Translations under genes and position numbers: made by a program | Notes under the pieces: generated by a model | Seen by the model: the letters and a program-made list of their open reading frames with translations, nothing else | Told to the model about the DNA's origin: nothing | The model's database searches: none | NCBI GenBank assembly: GCA_964616985.1 | Contig: CAZTVF010000035.1 | Span: forward strand, 1 to 43,882 | Direction: 5' to 3' | DNA: 43,882 nucleotides | Origin: CAZTVF01 sp964616985 | Lineage (GTDB): Bacteria; Planctomycetota; Phycisphaerae; SM23-33 | Shown: positions 24,823-32,868 of the stretch, one piece after another | Layout: every line of letters starts with the position of its first letter | Position numbering within the stretch: position 1 is the first letter of the stretch

Positions 24823-26121
24823 ATGGCAAAGCTTCGTCGGTATGCGCAGGTTGGGTTGGGCGGCCGCAGCGAGATGTACACGCAGGCGGTCACAAAGACG
24901 TACAAGGACACGTGCGAACTGGTCGGGCTGTGCGATACCAACCAGGGACGAATGGACCTGGTCAATCGCAAGATCGTTGCCGCCGGCGGGGCGAGCGTGC
25001 CGACGTTCGCCGCGGCGGCCTTCGAGCAGATGGTCGCCCAGACGCGGCCGGACGTTGTGATCGTCACCAGCATGGATGTGACGCACAGCGATTACATCTG
25101 CCGCGCGATGGAACTGGGCTGCGACGTGGTGACCGAGAAGCCCATGACCACCGACGAGGCCCGCTGCCGCCGGATCCTTCAGACGGCCAAGGCCACCGGC
25201 CGCAGCGTGCGGGTGACGTTCAACTACCGCTATTCGCCGCCGCGGTCGCAGGTGAAGGGAATCCTCGCCTCGGGCGCCATCGGCGACATTTACAGCGTGG
25301 ACTTCTGCTGGCTGCTGGACACGCGCCACGGCGCGGACTACTTCCGCCGCTGGCACCGCAACCGCGACAATTCGGGCTCGCTGCTGGTGCACAAGGCGAC
25401 GCACCACTTTGACCTGGTGAACTGGTGGCTGGGCGACGCGCCGGAGGATGTCTTCTGCCACGCCAGCCGGCGGTACTACACGCCGGCCACTGCGCAGCGG
25501 ATGGGGGTCTCGGCCTGCGGCGAGCGCTGCCGCGACTGCGCCGACAAGGCCCGGTGCAAGTTCCACCTCGACATGGCCGCCTTCCCGTCGATGAAGGAAA
25601 TGTACCTCGACTGCGAGACCCACGACGGCTACGTCCGCGACCGCTGCATCTTCAGCGACCAGATCAACATCTGGGACAACATGTCCGTTTCCGCTCGCTA
25701 CCAGGGCGGGGCGATCCTCAACTACATGCTGCACGCGTACTCGCCGTACGAGGGCTACCGCATCGCGTTCAACGGGTCCAAAGGCCGGCTGGAGCACAAC
25801 TGCTGCGAGAACACCTACATCAGCGGCGACGGCAGCGTGCCGGGTGAACTGCAGAAGGGCGCGACGACGATCACGCTGATCCCCGAGTTCTCCCCGCCGC
25901 AGGTGCTGGAGGTGCACTCTGCCGCCGGCGGCCATGGCGGCGGCGACCCGGTGCTGCTGGACGACATCTTCCTGCCGGATCGCCCGCACGACCCGCTCGG
26001 CCGCGCCGCCACCCAGCGCGACGGCGCCTACAGCATCATGGTGGGCATCGCCGCCTATCACAGCATCGACCAGCACAAACCCGTGAGCATCAGCGGGCTC
26101 CTGGCCGGGGCGCCGATCTAG
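24823..26121 (+). CDS. Gfo/Idh/MocA family oxidoreductase with Cys cluster
   Basis: A 432-residue NAD(P)-dependent sugar or polyol dehydrogenase-type protein. The Rossmann fold starts Y-A-Q-V-G-L-G-G-R-S-E-M and V-G-L-C-D-T-N. The family E-K-P motif (V-T-E-K-P-M-T) is near 105. The catalytic-region H-H is in A-T-H-H-F-D-L-V-N-W-W-L near 200. Near 231-245 lies C-G-E-R-C-R-D-C-A-D-K-A-R-C, a four-cysteine C-x3-C-x2-C-x5-C cluster that could bind a metal. I believe this recurs in a subgroup of the family but its role is not known to me. ATG 24823 follows a TAGGAG ribosome site. Substrate unknown. It is divergent from the HAD pair. Confidence 0.92.
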   Translation: MAKLRRYAQVGLGGRSEMYTQAVTKTYKDTCELVGLCDTNQGRMDLVNRKIVAAGGASVPTFAAAAFEQMVAQTRPDVVIVTSMDVTHSDYICRAMELGCDVVTEKPMTTDEARCRRILQTAKATGRSVRVTFNYRYSPPRSQVKGILASGAIGDIYSVDFCWLLDTRHGADYFRRWHRNRDNSGSLLVHKATHHFDLVNWWLGDAPEDVFCHASRRYYTPATAQRMGVSACGERCRDCADKARCKFHLDMAAFPSMKEMYLDCETHDGYVRDRCIFSDQINIWDNMSVSARYQGGAILNYMLHAYSPYEGYRIAFNGSKGRLEHNCCENTYISGDGSVPGELQKGATTITLIPEFSPPQVLEVHSAAGGHGGGDPVLLDDIFLPDRPHDPLGRAATQRDGAYSIMVGIAAYHSIDQHKPVSISGLLAGAPI

Positions 26122-26245
26122 CAGTTCATCACGATGGAACATGTGAGTGCGTTAAGCGGCGGCTTACCGTTCGGCGCTGTCAAATAGGGGTGACGCCCCG
26201 CGGCTTCTACATCGCCGAACGGCAAGCCGGCGCCGAATCCCACGG
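26122..26245 (-). repeat. Long-palindrome repeat, family A copy 2 (reversed)
   Basis: Reads as the reverse complement of copies 1 and 3. AGTTCATCAC and ATGTGAGTGC lead in, then a palindrome whose arms are GGCGGCTTACCG and CGGCAAGCC, with CGGCTTCTACA in the centre. The right end (after 26235) is more decayed. It directly follows the oxidoreductase stop codon. Confidence 0.7.
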
Positions 26246-26272
26246 CTGCGCCTTCTTCCACGGAGGAATTCG

Positions 26273-26295
26273 CCGCGGCCTGGGAAGGCCGCCAC
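26273..26295 (+). repeat. Short hairpin repeat, family B copy 4
   Basis: CGCGGCCTGGGAAGGCCGCC with imperfect outer arms, ending 5 nt before the APH-like gene's stop. It may act as a 3'-end hairpin for that transcript. Confidence 0.65.
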
Positions 26296-26300
26296 GCTCT

Positions 26301-27338
26301 TTACGACTCGAGGATCGCGACCAACTCGTCCATGTGGCTGAGGATCCATTTCACCTTGCGGTCGATCATCTGCAGGAACGGGAAGCCGTCGATGCGGCCG
26401 AAGCTTCCGGTGGCGGCGATGGGCAGCACGGCCTCGGCGATCATGGCCTCGCACATGAGGAAGGGGATCGCCTTGAGCTCGAGCTTGGAGATGACGTTGA
26501 CGGAGTCGTAGCCGCGCATGAAGCGCTTGAAGCGGGTCTGGTCGACGTAGTCGGGCCACTTGGTGGGGTCTTCGCCCCCGCCCAGGATGGAGAACTGCAG
26601 GGCGCCGTTGGCCAGGTCGATCACCCGCTGCTGCAGCCGCGCGGCGTCGTAGTCGATGACGGCCACCACGTGGCGGTCGCGGAAGAGCATGTTGCCCGGG
26701 TGCCAGTCGCCGTGGACGATCTGCACGCCCCAGGAGCCCAGGCCCAGGTCCTCGGCCGACTGGGCGCACAGTTTGTAGGCGCGGGCGAGCGACTGCACCG
26801 TCTCGGAGATGATCTCCGACGAGGGGCGGGTCTCCGCCGGCAGCGAGACGACCGTGTTCTGGATGGCCTGCTGGATGGCCCCGGCGTTGTGATAGCTGCC
26901 GGTGGGCGGGCGGTAGTCGCCGTGGAACCCCTTGAGCAGCTTGTGGTAGAGGCCCAGGATTCGCCCGGAGTCGAAGGTCGAGTCGAGGCTGCCGTCGTAG
27001 CCGCCGGCCTCGATGAATTCGAACATCTCGTAGATGGCGTTGTTGAGCACGAGCATCGAGTTGTTCGTGTCCCGCGTGCCCAGCAGGTGGGGCAGGGGGA
27101 AGTTCTGCCCGGCCAGCGACAACTGGATCTGGTGCGTGAAGGCGACCTTGGCCAGGTCGTCCTTGCCCTTGGCGCGGCGTTTGAAGAGGAACTTGCCCCG
27201 GTGGGCCTCGACGATGAGCTTGGGGGCGCGGCGCGAGCCGCGGGCGAATTCCACGATGCTCCGGATGATCCCGAGGTCGTAGTGACTCAGGCTGATCGCC
27301 AGTTCTTCGGCGCCAAACTTTTCTCGTTCAATCGCCAT
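26301..27338 (-). CDS. APH/choline-kinase-fold small-molecule kinase
   Basis: 345 residues of the aminoglycoside phosphotransferase/CotS-like family, a cytoplasmic ATP-dependent kinase. The nucleotide-binding lobe includes R-G-K-F-L-F-K-R-R. The catalytic loop is V-H-G-D-W-H-P-G-N-M (about 207-216, catalytic Asp in G-D) and the metal-binding Asp is in V-I-D-Y-D-A-A (about 227). Homologues phosphorylate sugars, amino alcohols, homoserine or antibiotics; nothing here fixes the substrate and resistance should not be assumed. No clear ribosome site precedes ATG 27338. The 389-bp upstream gap is AT-richer near the gene. The next repeats downstream are hairpins of families A and B. Confidence 0.85.
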   Translation of the reverse strand: MAIEREKFGAEELAISLSHYDLGIIRSIVEFARGSRRAPKLIVEAHRGKFLFKRRAKGKDDLAKVAFTHQIQLSLAGQNFPLPHLLGTRDTNNSMLVLNNAIYEMFEFIEAGGYDGSLDSTFDSGRILGLYHKLLKGFHGDYRPPTGSYHNAGAIQQAIQNTVVSLPAETRPSSEIISETVQSLARAYKLCAQSAEDLGLGSWGVQIVHGDWHPGNMLFRDRHVVAVIDYDAARLQQRVIDLANGALQFSILGGGEDPTKWPDYVDQTRFKRFMRGYDSVNVISKLELKAIPFLMCEAMIAEAVLPIAATGSFGRIDGFPFLQMIDRKVKWILSHMDELVAILES

Positions 27339-27711
27339 CTATACTGATTTCGGCTAGTTATGTGAAAAGGGAGATGCAAACCGTCTGCAAAATACTAATA
27401 CGTTTGCTAAGACAATGGAAGCGGATTATACCGGTGGCGGGAAAATGTGAGGCCGCCTGCCCGGCTTCCGCGCGTGACAATTCTTTCTGCGACTAAGGAA
27501 TCCTTTGACGGGCAAGGGGCTGCTCCTATCCAGCCGCCGATTGGCAGTTGTCCCGGCGCGGCCCCAACATGTCAGCCCACGGCGGAAGCCGTGGGGCCAA
27601 GGTTGAACCACGTTCTCCTGAGCGAACCCTCTCCCGCAAGGGGAGAGGGGTAGCAAGTACGGTCATGCACCTCGGCTGACGCCGCGTCTTTATCCCTCCA
27701 TCGGTTCCCGC
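27339..27711. other. Intergenic region with two hairpins
   Basis: No credible gene. Two perfect hairpins are present: CCCACGGC (27576-27583) with GCCGTGGG (27588-27595) around GGAA, and CCCTCTCCC (27627-27635) with GGGAGAGGG (27641-27649) around GCAAG. On the minus strand TATAAT (27430-27425) could be a -10 box for the kinase gene, but no matching -35 is seen. Confidence 0.6.
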
Positions 27712-27717
27712 TATAAT
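27712..27717 (+). promoter_or_regulatory. -10 box just upstream of the metallophosphoesterase start
   Basis: A consensus TATAAT whose end is 10 nt before ATG 27728. The start of transcription would fall within a few bases of the ATG, and no ribosome site is present, which fits a leaderless message. The -35 region (TTTATC at 27689) is poor. Confidence 0.45.
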
Positions 27718-27727
27718 CGAACGATCG

Positions 27728-28600
27728 ATGAAGATCCTCATCACAGCCGACCTGCACTATGACATTGCGCGGTCCCGCGGCCCGGCCGAGGCGCTGGCGG
27801 CGCAGGCCCTGGCCGCCGGCGGCGACGTGCTGGTCCTGGTGGGCGACTCTGCCGGGGCCGACCTGTCGTCCCTGCGCGGCTGCCTGAAGCTCTTCGCCTC
27901 GTTCGGGGGCCTCAAACTGCTGGTGCCCGGCAACCACTGCCTCTGGTGCCGCGGCGACGAGACCTCGCTCGACCGTTACGAACGGATCATCCCGGCCCTG
28001 GCGAGCGAGGAAGGCTTCACGGTGCTGGACCACAACCCGCAGGTGCTGGGGCGCACGGGCCTGGTGGGCTCGGTGGGGTGGTACGACTATTCCTTCGCCG
28101 ACCCGGGCCTGGGATTGCCGGAGGATTTCTACCGCGCCAAGCTGGCCCCCGGTGCGGCCGCCTACCTCGGCGGCCACGAGCAACTGCTGCAGCGGCACGA
28201 GGCGACGCTGACGGAGCGGCACTATTCCATGGGCGTGCGATGGATGGACGGCGTGCACGTGAAGCTGGGCATGAGCGACGAGGAGTTCGTGGTGCTGCTG
28301 GCCAAGAAGCTCCGCGCGCAGATCGAGGATATCGCCCCGCGCGTCGACCGCGTGGTGGCGTTCATTCACCACCTGCCGTTCCGCGACCTGGTGCCCCAGG
28401 GCCGCCCCGCGAGGTTCGCCTTCGCCGCCGCCTACATGGGCGCCGACGTGCTGGGGCAGGTGCTGATGGAAAACCCCAAGGTCTCTCACGTATACTGCGG
28501 GCATTCGCACTGGCAGCACCGCCAGCGGATCGGCCACGTAACCGTCACCAACATCGGCAGCACGTACGTCGAGAAGAAGCTCGAGACACTGGAGATATAA
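27728..28600 (+). CDS. Calcineurin-like metallophosphoesterase
   Basis: 290 residues with the complete metal-site set: A-D-L-H (D8, H10), V-G-D-S (about 39), P-G-N-H (about 69-72), I-H-H-L-P (about 220) and C-G-H-S-H (about 258). No signal peptide, so cytoplasmic. It may hydrolyse phosphodiesters or phosphomonoesters; the substrate is unknown. It is the first gene of a plus-strand series: htrA starts on the base after its stop codon and glycerate kinase follows with a 4-nt overlap. No ribosome site is seen, and a TATAAT lies 10 nt upstream of the ATG. Confidence 0.9.
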   Translation: MKILITADLHYDIARSRGPAEALAAQALAAGGDVLVLVGDSAGADLSSLRGCLKLFASFGGLKLLVPGNHCLWCRGDETSLDRYERIIPALASEEGFTVLDHNPQVLGRTGLVGSVGWYDYSFADPGLGLPEDFYRAKLAPGAAAYLGGHEQLLQRHEATLTERHYSMGVRWMDGVHVKLGMSDEEFVVLLAKKLRAQIEDIAPRVDRVVAFIHHLPFRDLVPQGRPARFAFAAAYMGADVLGQVLMENPKVSHVYCGHSHWQHRQRIGHVTVTNIGSTYVEKKLETLEI

Positions 28601-30031
28601 ATGAAGCATCTTGGATGGATCCTCGCACTGGCCGTCGGGGCGTCGTCGGCCTTGGCCGGGGCGCCGGCCACGCCGGCCACCTCGCCGTCGGACGACCCCC
28701 GCGTCACGCCCGTGGTCAAGGCGTACCAGAAGGTCAAGCCCGCCGTGGTGAACATCACCACCGAGCAGATGGTCACCGCCCGCATGGGCCTGGGGGCCGA
28801 CCTGTTCGACGACATCTTCCCCTCGCCCTTCACCCGCCGCGTCCCCGTGCAGAGCCTCGGCAGCGGCATCGTGGTGCACCCCAGCGGCTACATCATCACC
28901 AACGCCCACGTCGTCCGCCGGGCCGAGAAGGTCGAGGTCGTCTTCCAGGACAAGAGCAAGTACCCCGCCCGCATCATCAGTTCCGAGCAGCAGTATGACC
29001 TGGCCGTGCTGAAGATCGAGGCCAACGACCACAAGCCGCTGCCATATCTGCCGCTGGGGCGTAGCGACGACCTGATGGTCGGCGAGACGGTGATCGCCAT
29101 CGGCAACCCGTTCGGCTTCTCCAATACGGTGTCGGTGGGCGTGGTCAGTGCCACCGGCCGCGACCTGGAGTTTGAAAACGGCGTCAAGATCGCCTCGCTG
29201 ATCCAGACGGACGCCCCGATCAACCCGGGCAACAGCGGCGGGCCGCTAGTGAACATCCACGGCGAGCTGATCGGCATCACCACGGCGATCCGCGCCGACG
29301 CGCAGAACATCGGCTTCGCGATCCCGGTGGACACGCTGGCCAACGAACTGGCCGACCTGCTGGACTTCGAGCGGCTCAACCGCGTCATCTTCGGCGCGGG
29401 CGTGGGCCTGCGCCACGGCGAAAAGGGCCCCGAGGTCTACGTGAAGTCGGTTCGGCCGGGCACGCCCGCCGAGGGCAAGCTGGCGAAGGATGATCAAATC
29501 CTCACGCTCAACGGGACGCCGATCAAGCAGGTGCCCGACTACGCCTGCGCGATGCTGTCGGCCAAGGCCGACGAGAAGATCACGCTGGGCATCGTTCGCG
29601 CGGGGGCGGCGACGGACGTGGAGATCACGCCGACGGCCAAGCCCAAGCCCGACGGCAAGGCGCTGTGCGAGCGGCTGCTGGGGCTGACGCTCAAGCCCAT
29701 CACGCCCGAACTGGCCAAGGACCTCCGCCTGCCGGTGAACAAGGGCATGGTGGTGGTGGGCATCGACGCCAACAGCCCCGCGGCCGAGGCGGGCATGCAG
29801 CTCAAGGACGTGGTCATCCAGCTCGATCGCTTCTACGTGATGAGCCTGGAGGACCTGGGCACGCTGCTGGAGGACGTCAAGGGCGACATGGTGCTGAAGA
29901 TCGGATTCATCCGCGGCAATGTCCGTGTGTTCACGGCGCTCAAGACTCGCAACGGGGCCGCTGCCCCCAAGACCCTGCCCGCCGCCAAACCAACCCCCAA
30001 GCCCGCCGCCAACACGGGTGGAGAAATATGA
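28601..30031 (+). CDS. HtrA/DegP-type serine protease with two PDZ domains
   Basis: 476 residues exported by a signal peptide (about 1-20; W-I-L-A-L-A-V-G-A-S-S-A-L-A). It is a periplasmic quality-control protease. The catalytic triad is present: His in I-T-N-A-H-V-V (about 101), Asp in Y-D-L-A-V-L-K-I (about 133) and Ser in G-N-S-G-G-P-L (about 211). PDZ1 is about 265-345 (V-K-S-V-R-P-G-T-P-A-E-G) and PDZ2 about 365-445 (G-I-D-A-N-S-P-A-A-E-A-G). The tail is A/P/K-rich. ATG directly follows the metallophosphoesterase stop (TAAATG), and its own stop overlaps the glycerate kinase start (ATGA). Confidence 0.95.
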   Translation: MKHLGWILALAVGASSALAGAPATPATSPSDDPRVTPVVKAYQKVKPAVVNITTEQMVTARMGLGADLFDDIFPSPFTRRVPVQSLGSGIVVHPSGYIITNAHVVRRAEKVEVVFQDKSKYPARIISSEQQYDLAVLKIEANDHKPLPYLPLGRSDDLMVGETVIAIGNPFGFSNTVSVGVVSATGRDLEFENGVKIASLIQTDAPINPGNSGGPLVNIHGELIGITTAIRADAQNIGFAIPVDTLANELADLLDFERLNRVIFGAGVGLRHGEKGPEVYVKSVRPGTPAEGKLAKDDQILTLNGTPIKQVPDYACAMLSAKADEKITLGIVRAGAATDVEITPTAKPKPDGKALCERLLGLTLKPITPELAKDLRLPVNKGMVVVGIDANSPAAEAGMQLKDVVIQLDRFYVMSLEDLGTLLEDVKGDMVLKIGFIRGNVRVFTALKTRNGAAAPKTLPAAKPTPKPAANTGGEI

Positions 30032-31239
30032 GAATCGTCATCGCCCCGGATTCGTTCAAGGAGTCGCTTAGCGCCATCGAAGTCGCCGCCGCCCTGGCCC
30101 AGGGCGTGCTGGAGGCTGCCCCGCAGGCGACGGTCGATCTTTGCCCCATGGCCGACGGCGGCGAGGGCACCGTCGCGGCGATGGTCGCTGCCACGGGCGG
30201 GCGGTACATCAGCGTCGACGTCTTCGACCCCCTGGGACGCGAGGTGCGGGCGCGCTTCGGCCTGCTGGGCAAGCCCCTGGGCCCCTCGCTGCCGGGCGAG
30301 GTCGGCCTGACCGGCGCGGTCACCGTGGCCGAGGGCTCGCCCGCGGGTGGCCCCTGCGAACGCTGCACCGCCGTCATCGAGATGGCCGAGGCCTCGGGCC
30401 TGGGCCTGGTGCCGATGGACCGCCGCAACCCGATGCGATCGACCACGTTCGGCACGGGCCAGCTGATCCTGGCCGCCCTGGACGCCGGGGCACGGGACAT
30501 CATCATCGGCATCGGCGGGTCGGCCACCGTCGACGGCGGGTGCGGCTGTGCACAGGCCCTGGGCGTGAGCTTCATCGACGGCGACGGCAACGCGTGCGTC
30601 TGCGGCCTGGCCGGCGGCGGCCTGGCCGACGTCGCGCACGTGGATATCTCCGACCGCGACGAGCGCCTCAGCGAGTGCCGCATCCGCGTCGCGTGCGACG
30701 TGACCAACCCGCTGACCGGCCCCGACGGCGCGGCCCGCGTGTTCGGCCCGCAAAAGGGCGCGACGCCCGAGATGGTCGAACGACTCGACGCGGGGCTGGC
30801 CTCGCTGGCGGCCGTCATTCGCCGCGACCTGGGCGTGGATGTGGAGCATCTCCAGGGCGCCGGCGCCGCCGGCGGGCTGGGCGCGGGCCTGGTTGCCTTC
30901 GCCGGGGCGAGGCTCCAGGGTGGGCTGTCGCTGATTGCCGACGCCGTGGGCCTGCGCCGCCGCCTCGAGGGCGCCGACCTGTGCATCACCGGCGAGGGCA
31001 AGCTGGACCGTTCGAGCTCGTTCGGCAAGACGGCGGTGGGGGTCGCGGGCGTGGCCGCCTCGCTGGGCGTGCCGGTCATCTGCGTCCCCGGCCAGGCCGA
31101 TGCCGACGGCCCGTCCGATTGCTTCCGCGCGATCCGCCCGCTGGTCAGCGGCGCTGTCACGGTCCGCCAGGCCATGCAGCACACCGCGCCGCTTCTCAAG
31201 CAGCGCGCCGAGGAAGCGATGCGGAAGTTCCTGGCGTAG
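30028..31239 (+). CDS. Glycerate kinase, GlxK/GarK type
   Basis: 403 residues. It phosphorylates glycerate with ATP; this class usually gives 2-phosphoglycerate. Family signatures: I-V-I-A-P-D-S-F-K-E-S-L-S-A at the N terminus, M-A-D-G-G-E-G-T near 40, G-I-G-G-S-A-T-V-D-G-G-C-G near 160 and A-G-A-A-G-G-L-G near 280. The stretch near 85-110 (P-S-L-P-G-E-V-G-L-T) looks like a small extra loop. ATG 30028 overlaps the htrA stop and has GGAG upstream. The product would feed enolase and the pyruvate kinase encoded 142 nt downstream. Confidence 0.94.
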   Translation: MRIVIAPDSFKESLSAIEVAAALAQGVLEAAPQATVDLCPMADGGEGTVAAMVAATGGRYISVDVFDPLGREVRARFGLLGKPLGPSLPGEVGLTGAVTVAEGSPAGGPCERCTAVIEMAEASGLGLVPMDRRNPMRSTTFGTGQLILAALDAGARDIIIGIGGSATVDGGCGCAQALGVSFIDGDGNACVCGLAGGGLADVAHVDISDRDERLSECRIRVACDVTNPLTGPDGAARVFGPQKGATPEMVERLDAGLASLAAVIRRDLGVDVEHLQGAGAAGGLGAGLVAFAGARLQGGLSLIADAVGLRRRLEGADLCITGEGKLDRSSSFGKTAVGVAGVAASLGVPVICVPGQADADGPSDCFRAIRPLVSGAVTVRQAMQHTAPLLKQRAEEAMRKFLA

Positions 31240-31258
31240 GTGAGGCCCCGAGGGCGAC

Positions 31259-31345
31259 ACAGGCTTTCAAGCCTGTACACCGCTGGAAAGGCTGTGCCGC
31301 GCAATGCGTCATGGGTGTTCTCACCCCCAGACGAGTTTGGGGGTG
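31259..31345. repeat. Two hairpins between glycerate kinase and pyruvate kinase genes
   Basis: ACAGGCTTTCAAGCCTGT (31259-31276) is a near-perfect palindrome. CACCCCCA (31322-31329) pairs with TGGGGGTG (31338-31345) around 8 nt and is followed by a T-rich CTTGTTTGTT. The second could terminate or attenuate transcription before pyk. Confidence 0.55.
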
Positions 31346-31381
31346 GCACCGTCTTGTTTGTTATGAAGAGAGGATCACCGA

Positions 31382-32833
31382 ATGCCTTTGCCATCGAGTA
31401 CCGCCGTGCATACGAAGACCAAGATCGTCGCGACGCTGGGCCCCGCCAGCAGCGATGAGGGCATGATCGGCCGGCTGGCGAGGGCTGGCTGCGACGTGTT
31501 TCGGCTGAACTTCTCGCACGGCTCACACGAGGACCATGGCAAGCGGCTGGCGGCGATTCGCAGCGTCGAGCAGCAACTGGGCCGGCCGCTGGCGGTGCTG
31601 GCCGACTTGTGCGGGCCCAAAATTCGCGTCGGCACGATGGCCGGCGGCAAGGCCCAACTGGTCGACGGGCAGATGCTGACGATCCAGCGGGAGCCCATCG
31701 AGGGCACGGCCGAGCGGGTTTCCACCAGCCTCATCGAACTCATCGACGCCGCCCGCGTAGGCGACGCGATCCTGATGGACGACGGCAAGATCCGGCTGGA
31801 AGTGGCGGCGACGCACGCACCGCACGATATCGTCTGCCGCGTCATTGCCGGCGGGACGCTGTCCAGCGGCAAGGGCATCAACCTGCCGCACACGCTGCTG
31901 ACGCTGCCGTCGCTGACGGAGAAGGACCGGGCCGACTTCGCGTGGATCGCCCGGCACGACGTGGACTACATCGCGCTGTCCTTCGTTCGCACCGCGGCCG
32001 ACGTGCAGGCCCTGCGAGACCTGCTGACGGCGGCGAACTGCCCGGCCCAGATCATCGCCAAGATCGAGAAGCCCCAGGCCCTGGAGCACATTGTCGAGAT
32101 CATCCAGGCCGCCGACGGCATCATGGTGGCCCGCGGCGACCTGGGCGTGGAGATGGACCTGCCGGCCGTGCCCCTGGCCCAGAAGCGCCTCACCCGCCTG
32201 TGCCACGAGATGGGCAAGCCCTGCATCGTGGCGACGCAGATGCTGGAGTCGATGACCGCCTGCCCCACGCCCACGCGGGCGGAGGTGTGCGACGTGGCCA
32301 ACGCCGTCCTGGACCTCACCGACGCGGTGATGCTCTCGGGCGAGACGGCCGTGGGCGCGTACCCCGAGGCGGCGGTGGCGATGATGGACCGCATCGTCCG
32401 GGAGATGCAGGGCGCCCACGACGCCGCCACACTGGGCCCGGTGGCGGCTGGGGCGGCGCCCCTCTTCGCCGGCCTGGCGCGGGCCGCCCGTGAAGTGATC
32501 GCGGCCGACAGCATCGCCGCGGTGGTGGTCTACGACGCCGACGGCAGCGCCGCCCGCATGCTGTCGAAGAATCGCCTGCAGCGGCCGATCGTCGCGATCT
32601 CCTCCGACGTGCGGCGCGTGCGCCAGATGGCGCTGTACTACGGCGTCGTGCCGTGCCTGGCGGCGATCCCGCCGCAACTGCCCGACATGGTCCGCTGCGC
32701 CTCGGGCCAACTGGCCACGCTGCAGATGGCCCGCCCCGGCGAGCGGGTGCTCATCCTGGCCGGCAGCAACGGCGGGGCCCAGCCCAACATGCTGATGGTG
32801 CATGAGCTGTCTTCGCTGGGTCTTCGCCCGTGA
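31382..32833 (+). CDS. pyk: Pyruvate kinase
   Basis: 483 residues, the usual length. It converts phosphoenolpyruvate and ADP to pyruvate and ATP. It starts T-K-T-K-I-V-A-T-L-G-P-A-S, with substrate and ion-binding R-L-N-F-S-H-G, B-domain L-M-D-D-G-K-I-R-L, the active-site signature I-A-K-I-E-K-P-Q-A-L near 225 and the M-V-A-R-G-D-L-G-V-E loop, then A-T-Q-M-L-E-S-M. The C-terminal allosteric domain is complete. ATG 31382 has a GAGAGGA ribosome site. Its end touches the spacer of the GT2 gene, so the two may be co-transcribed. Confidence 0.97.
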   Translation: MPLPSSTAVHTKTKIVATLGPASSDEGMIGRLARAGCDVFRLNFSHGSHEDHGKRLAAIRSVEQQLGRPLAVLADLCGPKIRVGTMAGGKAQLVDGQMLTIQREPIEGTAERVSTSLIELIDAARVGDAILMDDGKIRLEVAATHAPHDIVCRVIAGGTLSSGKGINLPHTLLTLPSLTEKDRADFAWIARHDVDYIALSFVRTAADVQALRDLLTAANCPAQIIAKIEKPQALEHIVEIIQAADGIMVARGDLGVEMDLPAVPLAQKRLTRLCHEMGKPCIVATQMLESMTACPTPTRAEVCDVANAVLDLTDAVMLSGETAVGAYPEAAVAMMDRIVREMQGAHDAATLGPVAAGAAPLFAGLARAAREVIAADSIAAVVVYDADGSAARMLSKNRLQRPIVAISSDVRRVRQMALYYGVVPCLAAIPPQLPDMVRCASGQLATLQMARPGERVLILAGSNGGAQPNMLMVHELSSLGLRP

Positions 32834-32868
32834 AAACGCCGATAGAACAGGGTACGATAAGGAAACCT

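Noticed and set aside
23965..26142. A 725-codon version of the stand-alone HAD protein
   Set aside because: The extra N-terminal 490 codons lie antisense to the Gfo/Idh/MocA gene; the real start is ATG 24675.
26301..27338. Antibiotic resistance (aminoglycoside phosphotransferase)
   Set aside because: Only the shared kinase fold is visible; most chromosomal members act on metabolites and there is no resistance context.
27426..27656. Small minus-strand open frame upstream of the metallophosphoesterase gene
   Set aside because: It translates two dispersed hairpins; frames of this kind are commonly over-predicted.
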